64,000 nt of DNA. Origin: Pleodorina starrii. Taxonomy: Eukaryota > Chlorophyta > Chlorophyceae > Chlamydomonadales > Volvocaceae. The notes under the pieces were generated by a model, which saw only the letters and a list, made by a program, of their open reading frames with translations, had not been told where the DNA came from and did no database searches. The translations under genes were made by a program, and so were the position numbers. Within the stretch, counting starts at the first letter, position 1. Every line of letters begins with the position of its first letter. This document shows, one piece after another, positions 45,123-56,262 of the stretch. The stretch covers positions 2,108,001 to 2,172,000 of the forward strand of contig BRXU01000001.1 of the NCBI GenBank assembly GCA_030267565.1, written 5' to 3'.

Positions 45123-48100
45123 TCACGGCCGCACGGAAGCGAGCGCCACGGTCGCCGCGGCTGTGGCTGTGGCTGCAGCCGTGACAGCGGCGGTATCGTG
45201 CCCCAGGGCTGATTCTGCGGTTGGCTCCATCTCCGCCGCCTCCACCGCCACTGCTGCGGGCGCCGCAGCGCGGTCGCGCCTGGCCCTGGGCCTGGTCAGG
45301 GTTTCGAACCTGGTCGCCGACATTGTGAGCACCTTTTTGAAGCTGGACAGCTCGGTGTCGTCGGCCAGGCCGCGATCGAGCACCACCTGCGACCAACAGA
45401 GATGAGACCGCAGCGTTGGAAGCTTGGAACGGAGCCACAACAAGCAGTGGGGGCAGTGGGCAGCATCGGGCAATTCAACGACGGGCAGCATCACGGGCAC
45501 GGGCACGGGTACGGGTACGGGCACGGACCCCGCTGCCCCGCTCTACCCGGCTCCGCAGCCAGCCCCTCACCTGCAGCCTCGCCAGTGCCGCCTCGTTGGC
45601 CACCAGGCAGCGCCCCAGCGACGGCGGCGAGATGGCGGACAACTGCTCGCGCCACTGCGGCAGCGCCGCCACGGACCGCTGCAGCGCCTCCCAGCGGCTC
45701 CCCAGGCGGACCGCGCTCACGCCGGTGATGCCGGGGCAGCCTGGGGTGCGTTGGAGGGGGGCCGCAGGGGTTTAGGGGTGGTGTCGACTCGACGGGGTGC
45801 TGCAGTGGGGGCCTCCAGACTCGGGACGAAGGTAAAGTCCCAAAGGAAACGAAGACAAAGGGGTCGGGTGTGGGAGAGGACACCGCAGCGGAGGGTACCG
45901 CAGCGGCGGGTGGTGGGTCCAGGGTTGCGCCCTGCAGTTGTGAGAGGATGACATGGTACGGTATTGGAGAGAGGCGGGTCTGCGGGCGGGCGAGCGAGCG
46001 GGGCGGGACGCCCCCCGTGGGGGGCGGGGCGCCGCGACGCGCAATGGAGCGCTGCCGGGGCGTCAGCAGCGACGGTACACACACTTTCACACACCCACCC
46101 ACCCACCCCCACACATATATATACACACACACGACCCAAGCCACACAGCAGGTACAGCGGCACGGGGGTCCGCTGGCGCTGACACCCAAGTCGTCGCCCT
46201 CGGACGCACCGGCAATGAGGAGGGCTACGTCGAAGAGCGGCATTCCCAGAGTGGAGCTGGCGGCCATCATGAAGGCGGCCAGACTCTGGAGGGGGAGGGG
46301 GAGGGAAGCAGCAGCAGCAGAGGTAGCGGGGCAGGGAGGGAGCGGCGGGTCAGGGGAGGGAGTGGCGGGGCAGGGAGGGAGCGCCCGTAGCAAGCAGCGA
46401 CGCGGCAGCGAGCGGCGGCAGCGAGCGGTGAAGTGAGTGAGTGAGTGTGGGGGCACCTTGAGGTTTCATCTGGAGGTTAGTTCGCTGTCTTGTGTAAACA
46501 AACAGACAGGAGGTCGCTGCGGCGGCAGTTAGGGCACCCGTGTGAGGTGCGCTTGCGGCGGTGGCGGCGTCTCCCGCCTGCTCCGGACGCTACAGGCGTC
46601 CCATGGCACGAAGAATGGGCCTTCCTTCCATCCAGGGGCCCGGGGACGGATCTTTTAGCACCAGCATCATCGCCCCCTCCGCTCGAGGAAACAGTTATGC
46701 CCTGCCCCGCCAGCCGCCCCTCCAGCAGCATCATCCGCCATCTCAAAAAGACCCCTCTCAGCCCCCCCTCAAGACTCCTCAAAGACAGGCTCCCCCGCCC
46801 CTGCCAACCGCCAACTGCCCACCTGCGGCGACTTTGACAGCAGCTGCGGCCTCTGTCGTACAACCTGCCGCAGCTTCTCCCGCGACACGGGCAGCAGCGC
46901 CCCCAGCAGCTCCAGCCGGCGCGCCACCGGGAACTCGGACTGTCGTACGGCCTGTACGACATACGACACAAAATCCAGAATCCAGAGGTGGGAGGGTTCA
47001 TGCAGGCCCTGCCACGAAACATGACACGGACCGCATCCGCCGTACTGGCAGGCCCCCTGACGGTGGGCGGGCGGGCAGGCAGGCAGGCAGGAGCGCAGGC
47101 CAGGGCAGGCCGCAGGGGCTGTGGTGGTTGACAGTTGACAGTTGACCGCTTCAGCAGTTTCACACCACTGCAGGGCGTGCCGCGACCCCCGCCCCACGCC
47201 CCGCGCCTCCCCCCACACACTCACAGCGTCACAGGCGCAGGTAGGTTCTCGGTCGCCTACGTCCTGCTGCTGCGGATCTCGTTTTCCTCGCCCCACAGGT
47301 GCACACGCCCCTCTCCCTCCCCCTCCCCCTCCCCTCCCCCGTGTGTGTGTATCGTTACTCCTTTCCGCCCCCCCCCCGTCCTCACCAGTCCGGGGCACTT
47401 GAGCACAATCTTGCCCGCCTCCTGCAGCCCGACCTCCAGCGCCTCCGAAACCGCCTCCACGGCGCCCTGCAGCTGCTCGTACGGCAGGCCCACGAAGGAC
47501 GGGTTCCGGAGCGCCAGCTGCACGCACTCCTCCGGCGGGGCTCCGAACACGCGGTTGAGATGCTCCAGGGAGAGCAGCAGACTGGCGGCTGGCACCGTCA
47601 GCAGCAGCGGCTCCCTGTGTGCATGTGTGTGTGTGTGGGGGGGGGGCGAGGGTTGAGAGTAGAGAGTTATGTGCATCAGAATGGGTCAGGAAAGCTGAGC
47701 GGCAAACACACAGGCTGCGTAAGTGCGTATGCGTGATGTGACCTCGACCCGATCCGACCCGAACACGTCATCGTTCAGCTGCACCGCGAAGCGCGCCGCG
47801 CATGGCACTGTTTACAGTTACAGTGACCGTTACAGTGACCGTTGCCGGTACCGTTACCTGGCATGGAAGGCCAGCGCAAAGTCCTTCCCGCACGCCTCGA
47901 TCCAGCTCCTGCGATTAGGGACCGCAGGGGAGCGGGCCGGAGCGGGCCGAAGCGGAACAGAGCGGGGTGTTGGGATTGCAGCATGGGAAAATAGCGCGGG
48001 CCATGAAAGGGGGCGAAGAGGGGGCGGCAGGAGCGCCATCTCAGGTGCCCCGCACGAACACACGCACACAACACAACTCTCTTTTCCCCCGCCCCATAAG

Positions 48101-51100
48101 GCCGGTAGGCCGCACACACATCGAAGACAGACACCCCGAAAAAGAACTCCAAGCCAAACAAAGCGCGCCGCGCCCGCCGTCAGGGAAGGAGGGCCCTCCG
48201 TCCGCACCTGATCTGCTCCTTGACCGCGCTCGGCGACATCGCCGCCAGCGCCTCCGCCCGCCTGCCGTACATGGCGCGCTCCGGCAGCCGTACACCCATG
48301 ACCTCCTCGTACACGTCGTTCACCACCTCCGCCGCCGAGTTGTACTCGCCCCGCGGCGGCTCCTCCTCCGCCTCCTCCGGCACCGCCAGCACCGACTCCG
48401 CCTCGCCGCCGACGGCGGCGGCAGCCGCCGCCGCCGCCGCGGCGCCGCCCCCGATCTTCCCCGTAACCACTCTACCCAGCGACGCCCTGCGGACCGTCCG
48501 CTTCAGCACGTCCGAGTACTGCGCTCGCCGCTGTACGTTGTACGACCTGCCGGACAGCGAGTACAAACGAGCGCGCGGCGGCGCCGCCGCCGCCACTGCC
48601 GCCGCCGCTGCCGCCGCCTCTCCATGCTCCTGGCTGGTCGCCTCATGCCCGTCCAGCCCGGCTTCCATCTCAGCGGATCGCTGCTGCTGCTGCTGCTGCT
48701 CCTGTCGCTGCTGCTCCAAGCGCTCCGGAGCCAGTTGGCGGTAAAAGTACGCGCGGCGGCGCAGCGCGCGCAGCGCCGCCGACGATACGCGCGCGGCGTC
48801 GCCCACCAGCTCCATCGCCTCCGCCGGCGCCGCCTCCAGCCGCTGCAGCTGCCGCGGCTGCCGATTGCGGACGACCCGCAGCCCCACGCTGCGGGTGAAG
48901 GGCGGCAGCCGCGCGCGCGACACCGGCCGCATCAGCCGCAGCAGGTCCGCTCGGGTGGGGAGCGGCCGTGCGCGAAGGCCGCCCCGCGCGGCGGCGGCGC
49001 CGCCGCCGCCGTCTTCGCCGTCGGGGACCCGACCAGCGACGCCAGCCTCAGCTTCCGCCAGCTTCTTGCCGGTCAACGGCTGCAAGATGAGCTGTACGTC
49101 ATTGGCGCGGCCGAGGCCCAGGAAGCCGGCCAGAGGGCCGCCGCCGCCGCTGCCGCGCGCCGCCACCGTCGAGGCGGCGGCGGCGGCAGCGGCGACGGCG
49201 GCCGCCGGGCTGACCGCCGCCACCATCGCCGCGGCGTTTGCGGCGGGCTGCTCCCGCCGCGCAAAGCTTCGGAACATCTGCGCCAGGCCGCGCAGCAGGC
49301 TCGCCTGCTCCTCCCGCTTCTGCTGCTCCTGCTGCCACCTTTGCTGCTGCTGCTGCCGCCGCTGCGGCTCCTCCGGCCCCACCCACCCGCCGCGCCGCTC
49401 CCGTTGCACCTCCCCGTCCCCAAATCGCTGCTGCTTCCCCGCCCACATCGACCGCTGCTGCTGCTGCTGCCACCTGCCTGCCGTACCGTCGGGCTGCCGC
49501 CCGCCGCCGTAGCCGCCGCCGGACCGTCGCACCGCGCCACCGTCTCTGCCGCCCTCCTCCTCCCCTTCCGCCTTCGCCGCCGCCGCCGCGACACCCTCGA
49601 TGTACGCCGCAAAATCCTCATTCGCCCTCCGGACCCGATCTCGCCGCTCCTGCGCCGCCGCCGCTTTTGCTTTCGCCCGTTCCCCGGCCGCCACTGCCCC
49701 GGCCGCCGCCGCAGCGCCAACCATGCCGGCGGCTGCGGCCCCAAACCCAGCTGCTCTGGCCGCCGAAGCCGCCTGCCCCTTCCCAGCCGCCTCGAGATTC
49801 CGAGCTGCCAGCGGCCTCAGCACGCGCTGGCGCGCCTCCGCCGGGCCCCCCGCTCCCCGCTCCGTGGGCGCCTTCCCGCGCTCCCACCCACCCTGCCCCC
49901 ACCGCTCCCCCGCGCCCCCCTTCTCCCGCCCGCTCCCCCGCTCCTGCTCCCGCCCCTGTCGGCGCATCATCATTATCTGCTGCTGCTCCAAGCGCCGCCG
50001 CTGCTCCCCAGGCCGCAGCGTCGCCCACGTCTCCGCCGCCCGCCGCCGTCGCGCTGCCGCCCAGTCCTCGCCTGACGCCTCGCCGCCGCCGTCGCTCAGC
50101 CGCTTACGAGGCGCCGCCGCCGCCGCTGGCGGCGGCGGCGACGGCGGCGGTGGCCGCGGCGGCAGCGGCTCCGCCCGCAGCGGCTCCGCCTGCGGCGTCG
50201 CCTCCCTGGTTGACGTCACGGGCTCGAGGACGAGCTTCATGGAATCTTGCGAGGGCGACATGGTTTCGGAGCGCATGTTCCGAAACAGCGCCGTCTTGAT
50301 CCGCAACGCCCGTGCCCGCGCCGCGCTGAAGCTCTCCGGGTCCAAGCCGCCGCCGCTGCCGTCGCCGCCGCCGCTGCCGGCGTCGACATTGCGGCCGCCG
50401 GCGCTGTCGTCAGCATCAGGCGCCTCGGAGGACCGCGGTCGTGACTGCGCCACCGTCGCTGCCCCACCGATCTGGTCGACTGGGAAGAGTCGGCCGCGGC
50501 GCCGGACTTGGGGCGTCTCACCGGCGGCGGCCGCCGCCAGCGGCGGCGGCAGCACCGCGGCGGCGGCGTCATCGGCGGAATGTGACGCGGCGCTGACGGC
50601 GACCGTGACCCTGGTCTCCGCTGCCTCGGCATCGCCCCCTGCGCTACCGCCGCCGCCGCCGCTCCTGCCGGTGCGGCCCTGAGGGCCGACGGAGGACCCG
50701 CTGGCGCTTGCCGCTGTCGCCGCGGCCGCCTCCGGCGCAGGCTCTGTCACGGCAGACCGTGCAGCGACGGCGGTCCTCCGCTTTCGGCGGGCCGTTGGGC
50801 TAAACTGTACGGCTGGACCGACGTCATCAGACGTACCCACCGCCGGCGCCTCGGTGGAGCCATCAGCTGTCCGCGCCGCCGCGGGCTGGGGCTCGGCAGC
50901 GGTGCCACCGATGGCGAGGCCGGGAGCGGCGTCAGTTGGCAATGCATCCTCCGCGCCTTCGGGTTTTAGCTCCGGCGCCGCGGCGGCGCTGGCTTGTGTC
51001 GTGCCTGTGCGGGCTGCCCGTCGCCGGCCCGCTGGCCTGGACGCTGCGGCCGCGTCGGGTGACGCCCCACCTACGGTCTCGGCTGAAAGCGCTGGTGCGC

Positions 51101-51242
51101 CCGACGAGTCCACGGGTTGAAGGCTTTCAGGCGTGCCGATGGCATGGCTGCGGGAGACGAAACGCAATGGCCCGCTGGAGCACCACCTGCCCGTCAGCAC
51201 GCCAGCCTTTGCACCTGCCCAACGGTGCATCGGAGTGATCAT
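45123..51242 (-). CDS. Organellar mTERF-like repeat protein with a very long N-terminal extension
   Basis: Seven exons: 51242-48208, 47908-47858, 47614-47386, 46939-46823 (or from 46951), 46285-46210, 45740-45571, 45386-45123 (1313 aa, phases consistent). The start (MITPMHRWAGAKAG, Arg-rich with few acids) looks like a mitochondrial or plastid targeting peptide. The first exon encodes about 1,010 residues, mostly Ala/Gly/Gln/Arg low complexity with coiled-coil-like Gln/Arg/Glu stretches. The C-terminal 290 residues contain helical repeats of mTERF type. Examples are LSLEHLNRVFGAPPEECVQL, GKIVLKCPGL, LLGALLPVSREKLRQVVRQR and LIAGCPGITGVSAVRLG; CPG after a leucine-rich helix is typical. mTERF proteins bind organellar nucleic acid to affect transcription, splicing or ribosome assembly. 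The target is unknown. Confidence 0.72.
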
Positions 51243-51790
51243 GTCATACAGCGCTGCTGATGGGTACTTGGCAGCGCATTTTGCGGCAAATGATCAGGGA
51301 AGGCCCGGTCGGGTGTTTGAGACATGAACGGACCTACCGCTCACGCCAACGCCCAGGGCCGATGACCATCGCGTAGCATTTCGATGACTTATCCCTGATG
51401 TAGGGTAGGAGGCCATGCAGCTGTGAGGTCGCGGGGAGTTCGTGCCTTGCGGACTCGTATCTCACAAAACTTCTCTTATTTGCGTCTTCGGCCCCGCAAG
51501 ATAATTTTCACAAGTGGACGAGGGCCTTCGAAGTGCAACAACGCTATGGCGACTGTGCCAAAAGTCCACAACATGATGTGTGGCTTGGCATGTGGGTGAC
51601 CGTTTATCTGTTGGTCCGGCAAGAGGCGGTCCGGGCGTCCGGCCGTCCTGGCGACACGGCCTTTGGCAGCAAGGTGCCTAGCTGCCTTTGGACTCTGCCT
51701 CTGTACTTCTGCGCAATCGTGTAGGCAATAAATAGATCTACATATTAAAGCAATTCGTTCATTTCATTGCGCCAGCCATCTGTGCAAACC
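51243..51790. promoter_or_regulatory. Divergent promoter region between mTERF-like and YGGT-family genes
   Basis: Start codons at 51242 (minus) and 51791 (plus) face away from each other across about 550 bp. Both products appear to be organelle-targeted, so shared regulation is conceivable but not shown. Confidence 0.4.
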
Positions 51791-53449
51791 ATGCAAGCAG
51801 GTGTGCCGACTCCTCAGCACGATGTGGATTAGCATGCCCCTATGTTCTGCAATCACGATTATGCATTTTGCAGGCGGTCTTCGGGCTGGGCGCCAAGCCG
51901 GTCTCCGGGTTTCCTGCTCGGCAAACGCTGCCGTGTGTCCCCGGCTGGTCCAAAAAGCGCGAATTCTTGCGATAGTTGGATCTTCATGGCAGCGGCATCA
52001 AGAACGGCCTCAGCAGCAGGGGCTCGAGGTGAGGCGATTGAATTCTTCGATTTGCAAGCCGGTAGTTGCGCTGTGTGAGGCTTGCGCATGCAATGCTCGG
52101 TCGCAGAACCTCAAGCAAGAGCTCAAATGCAGCGTCAGCTGGATGGGTGCTGTACTTCCGTTCGCGTCGGCAGTGCAGTCGTCGGCTGGCGCGACCGCTG
52201 AAATTTACGGCGCGATCGCCAAGGCCCTTGACGTAAGTGCATGCCATTGACGATAGCTTGTCACGCTATTTCGAAGGGCCAGCAGTCCTCAAAGCCTGGG
52301 GTCCAGAACGGGAAATGTTGTTCTTTGTTGGGGGCAACGCGGACTGGTGTACCCGTGCCTTTCCCCATGTCCGCGGCCCCAGGCATCCCCACTTCACAGC
52401 CCTTGAGGTGTAATCGGGGTGCTCGGCTGCCGCTTGTGGGCACTCTCCACTCTCCAAAGCGCCTCCCTGCGCCCTCCCAGTGCCACGCCGCGCATCCGAT
52501 CTGCGTCCGGTGGCGCCTGTACGCGCCAACCGCGATTTCATAGCCGCCATCCAGCCAGAACCGGGAAAGCGGCCCCAAAGCTGACCATGCACGCCACGGC
52601 CATCCCCACATGCTTCTGAAACCCGCAATACCTAAAGTAACATGCCGCACCCGCGATCCACACCTGGATCCCGTGCCCCACCGTACCACGCAAACAGATC
52701 TACCTGTTGGTGCTGACAGTTCGTGTCATACTGACTTGGTTTCGGAACATCAACTGGTACAACGAGCCATTTGCCACGCTGCGCCAGGTTGGTTGGTTGG
52801 TTGACGGGCTCGGGGGTTCGATGCTGGGCTATCGTGCATGTAGCAAGTAGCATGGGAATGCAAAGGTTGGGGATGGGCGGTTGCGGTTTGCGCGCTGGCG
52901 GTGGTTGGCATTCACCGCCTTCGTTGCCGCAACCCGCACCCGCACAGCTCGACCCACATCACGGTCCCTGTTCTTAAGGCATCCCTTCCTATCACCCCAA
53001 ACGTTTGTCCATCCATCCATCCGGTACCGTAATCGCGCCCCGTTCGGTTGTTCGGTTCGCTTCAGGCCTGCCCTTCCGTGCAGTCCCGCGCTCCTCTCCC
53101 TCTTATCCGCCCCCACCCCCACCCCTGTTCTCTGGTCCTTTGCCTTCGCCACCACGCGCGCGCCCCTCCCCAGCTGCGCCTCAGCCTCGCTTTCCCCATC
53201 CCGTAACCCAACCCCATCCCGTAACCTAACCCGATACCGGAATCCCGCCCTCCGCCCCCTGCCCATGAACCCCGTGTGACCCCACCCCACCCCAACCCCA
53301 CCGCGCAGTTCACGGACCCCTTCCTCAACACCTTCCGCGGCATCCTGCCGTCCTTCGGTGGCATCGACGTGTCGCCCATGATTGGTTTCCTGCTCCTCAA
53401 CTTTGTGCGCAACCAGCTGGTGCACCTCTCCCGCACCATGATCCTGTGA
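51791..53449 (+). CDS. YGGT/YlmG-family plastid membrane protein
   Basis: Five exons: 51791-51800, 51874-52028, 52107-52232, 52698-52787, 53309-53449 (173 aa, phases consistent). The conserved part is LDIYLLVLTVRVILTWFRN, followed by FTDPFLNTFRGILPSFGGID and VSPMIGFLLLNFV. These are the two membrane segments and the DP(F/Y)LN...FRG(I)(L/I)P motif of the YGGT family (Pfam YGGT; plastid YLMG proteins). Plant members affect nucleoid distribution in chloroplasts and cyanobacterial ones are linked to cell division; which role applies here is unknown. The N-terminal 80 residues are Arg/Ala/Ser-rich and look like a transit peptide. An alternative start at 51822 avoids the 10-nt first exon; I prefer 51791 because of its AAACC-ATG context. 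Confidence 0.82.
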
Positions 53450-54386
53450 GGCTAGCCAGCCAACGAGCCAACCCCCGTCGAGCGAGGCGTGAGGAGCCTG
53501 GCACGGAGCCGCCCGGCTCGTCCAATTTTGTGTCCGCGGCTCCACACGTCGGAGCCGCGCAGCTGCAGGACGGCGGGGCCGGTAGCCGCCACGCTCCTCC
53601 ACTCGTGAAGCTGAAGCTGAGCTGGGCTCGAACCGGGCTTGAGCCGGGCCGGTGATGTGGCGGGCTGTGTGGGTTGTGGCTCTCGCTTCCTCGGGAGACG
53701 ATACGCTGGGAGAGGACGCGTGTGAGTTGCGGAGTCGTCCGGGTTGGAGTGCACGGGGGATAGGAGTGGGAGTACCGGCGGCGGGATGCGCGAGCACAGT
53801 GTGTACTTTGTGGTGGACTGTGCGCTGGCTGGCTGTTCGCGGGCCCGGGCACCTGAGGGAGGGATCTGGAGCCGCCGGGACGGCGAATGGGGCGCGTGTC
53901 AGGTCGCGGCTGGGTGTTGGTTGGGACGGCGGGAGCTCGGAGGAGGGGGCGGGTATGGGTGCCGGGGTGGAGTTGCGCGAGGTGGTGTGCGTGCGGAGCG
54001 ACTCGGGCGCGCTGGTGCGGCGGGGGCAGGCATCGGACGATCGAAGGCGTGTGCAGGCCGAGAGGGCTGAGCTGGGGTCGGGTGGGGTTTGGCGGCGCGG
54101 TGGTCCCATTCCTTGACAGGCGGCACAGCAATCAGTGAAATGCACGGGCACCGCTTGCAGATGTGTGTGGTGCAGTGCAGCCGCCGACCGCTGCTGATCT
54201 GCCCTGGCTGTGCCCCGGGTGAAACGACCGACACCGGCATGTCCTTGCCTGGACAACTTTTGGGTCCTGGCCCCTGGGGCCCTTGCAAGGGCGTGCGGCC
54301 CCTCTCGTACCCCGACCGAGTTTTTGTCGAGTGGGTCGTACACGCTACACATGACAGGACCTGCTTCCGAAGCACGAAGTTTTTGG

Positions 54387-54391
54387 TGTAA
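54387..54391 (+). terminator. Possible TGTAA poly(A) signal of the YGGT-family gene
   Basis: It lies about 940 nt downstream of the stop; a long 3' UTR would be needed. Confidence 0.35.
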
Positions 54392-54521
54392 CGGTTGACT
54401 GGCTATGGACGTCTTACGGGGCCACATGACAGTTAATAACTGCTCGATTGCGTCAAAGTTGTTCCACGCCCCGCCACCGTAATATAGAACAAGTGTTGGA
54501 GCAGTCGCCCTGTTGGGCTTA

Positions 54522-54581
54522 TTCAGCTTCTAGAGAAGCTGAAGATTTGTAGGCTCGCACGAATGTGCGAACTTACGTTCG
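54522..54581. repeat. Cluster of three short hairpins
   Basis: Stem TTCAGCTTC/GAAGCTGAA with loop TAGA (54522-54543). Stem TCGCAC/GTGCGA with loop GAAT (54555-54570). Stem CGAAC/GTTCG with loop TTAC (54568-54581), overlapping the second. No function is known. Confidence 0.6.
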
Positions 54582-56262
54582 TAGCGGCGCAGGTACGATT
54601 GCGTCGCCCGTTGCAAGTCAGTTGCGAGAGCAAGCCTCGTTCGTTTCTGCAAAGGTAAGCGCATTTTCTAAAGTGTGCAACAGGTGAGTTTCCAAAGAAG
54701 TCGGTGTTAATGGGAAAACAATCATACGGTGCCGGTACAGGCTTTTCAAAGGCGCTCCCACGCACACTTGTAATGAGCATGTGCGTCCACTTTGTCCGTC
54801 ACTGTTAGTGTGAGTATATTTTGGGAAGGGCCTTGGCCAGGCTAGCTGCTGGCGCAACTTGTCGTGCCGACTTGTAAGCTCCGGGACGCGACCGAATCGA
54901 TCGGATTGCGTTAAATTACGACGGGTCATTCAGACCCGAACATGTTGCCATCTTGAGGAACTCTCGGTGCCCAAATTAAACTTTGTTACACTTGATCACA
55001 TAGACGACATCTTTCGGCCAAGTCATATGCTTGTGCGACTGTTTCTTGTAGCACGTGCCACCCTGCCAGGCTCTCCCAGACGCCAGATCGCCTAGACAGC
55101 TCGCTATACTGGAAGTCATGTTACTCCCCCATGCAGAAGCTTTCCAGCTTGAACGCAAATTTTGGCTCACAAAAGTATACGGCGAACTGCCAAAACACTC
55201 CACGTCAACACGGCACACACGATCTCGTGCAGGGCATGTATTTGTGCCCCCTGCAAGGTGGACACTCCAGACGGTTCATCGCAATCCTCAGTTCACGCAT
55301 CCGAGGGCGGAGGATCCGCGGCTAGGCTGTAGTCAGCCCCATCATCCGTATTTGTATAAAAAGGAGTACGTCGCGCAACGGGTCAGTTTCGGTGGCTATG
55401 CCATGGCTATTAACAATATAAATATACAGGCTACTACAGTCGCAGTTACTACCTGGGATTTGCAGACACTACTTGGGAAACAACTAGGTTTGGGGAAGGC
55501 GTTGTATGCGCACCGGAACGACAACAGCACGCCGGCTCAGACCCGAAGCGCACGTCCACAGTCGCTGGACCGGCCTCGTTCCAAGAGAAATCTCAATTCG
55601 TGGACTTCCGCGCAGCTCTAGTACGCTTGTCGTGGCGCGCAAGCGCGGGTGAGGAGGCCCTGTCGCGCCATCCAATTCCTTCTCCGAAGGTAAGTCGCTG
55701 TCTTGAGAGGAAACACGACGCAACCGCGTCGCCTTATTAGGCATTCGTGCAAATGGCCAAACCTGCGGGAGAACAGCACCCCGTCTCCAGTCGGACGTAC
55801 TGACCTAGTCGGGGCCAGACCGCGTCGTAAAGCCATCGTAGCTTCCGCCCAGCGTCCGCCGGCTGAGCGACGGTGCAAGGGCGTCCGCCCGGCCATCCAC
55901 ATTGCTACACGCGTCGCTGCTGACTGCACCTGGCCCTTGGGGATGGGCCCTTGGGGCCCGAAACGCCCGGTCTTCCGCGCGTCCGGGGTGCTGTCGGGGC
56001 GCACCGCGAGGGCAGTGCGTCGACCGCCGACGCACCCCTGCGGGTCCCTCCGCTTGTGGCGTTCCCTCCACCGCTCCGCCGCTATCGCGGCCCCACTCGC
56101 CGCCTCCCTCTTCCGTCTCTACCATTCCCACCCCTCTCAGCGCAGAACACACTGGCCCGACACTTCACCCATACCCGCGCGGCCGTGCCCCTGTGTCCCA
56201 CAGGCCCCAGGTCCTCCATCGCTCTACGCGGCAACATCCCGCAGGCCCCAGGTGCGTCCACC

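Larger units (their letters stand above)
53450..56262. other. 3' UTR and intergenic region
   Basis: TGTAA at 54387-54391 may end the YGGT-family transcript. A cluster of short hairpins lies at 54522-54581. A TATA-like TATAAAAA occurs at 55355-55362, followed by a short open frame (about 55402-55621, MAINNINIQ) without recognisable motifs. No gene is convincingly supported. Confidence 0.45.

Noticed and set aside
47967..50075. 702-codon frame on the plus strand
   Set aside because: It is the antisense shadow of the large first exon of the mTERF-like gene; the translation is only Arg/Leu/Pro runs.
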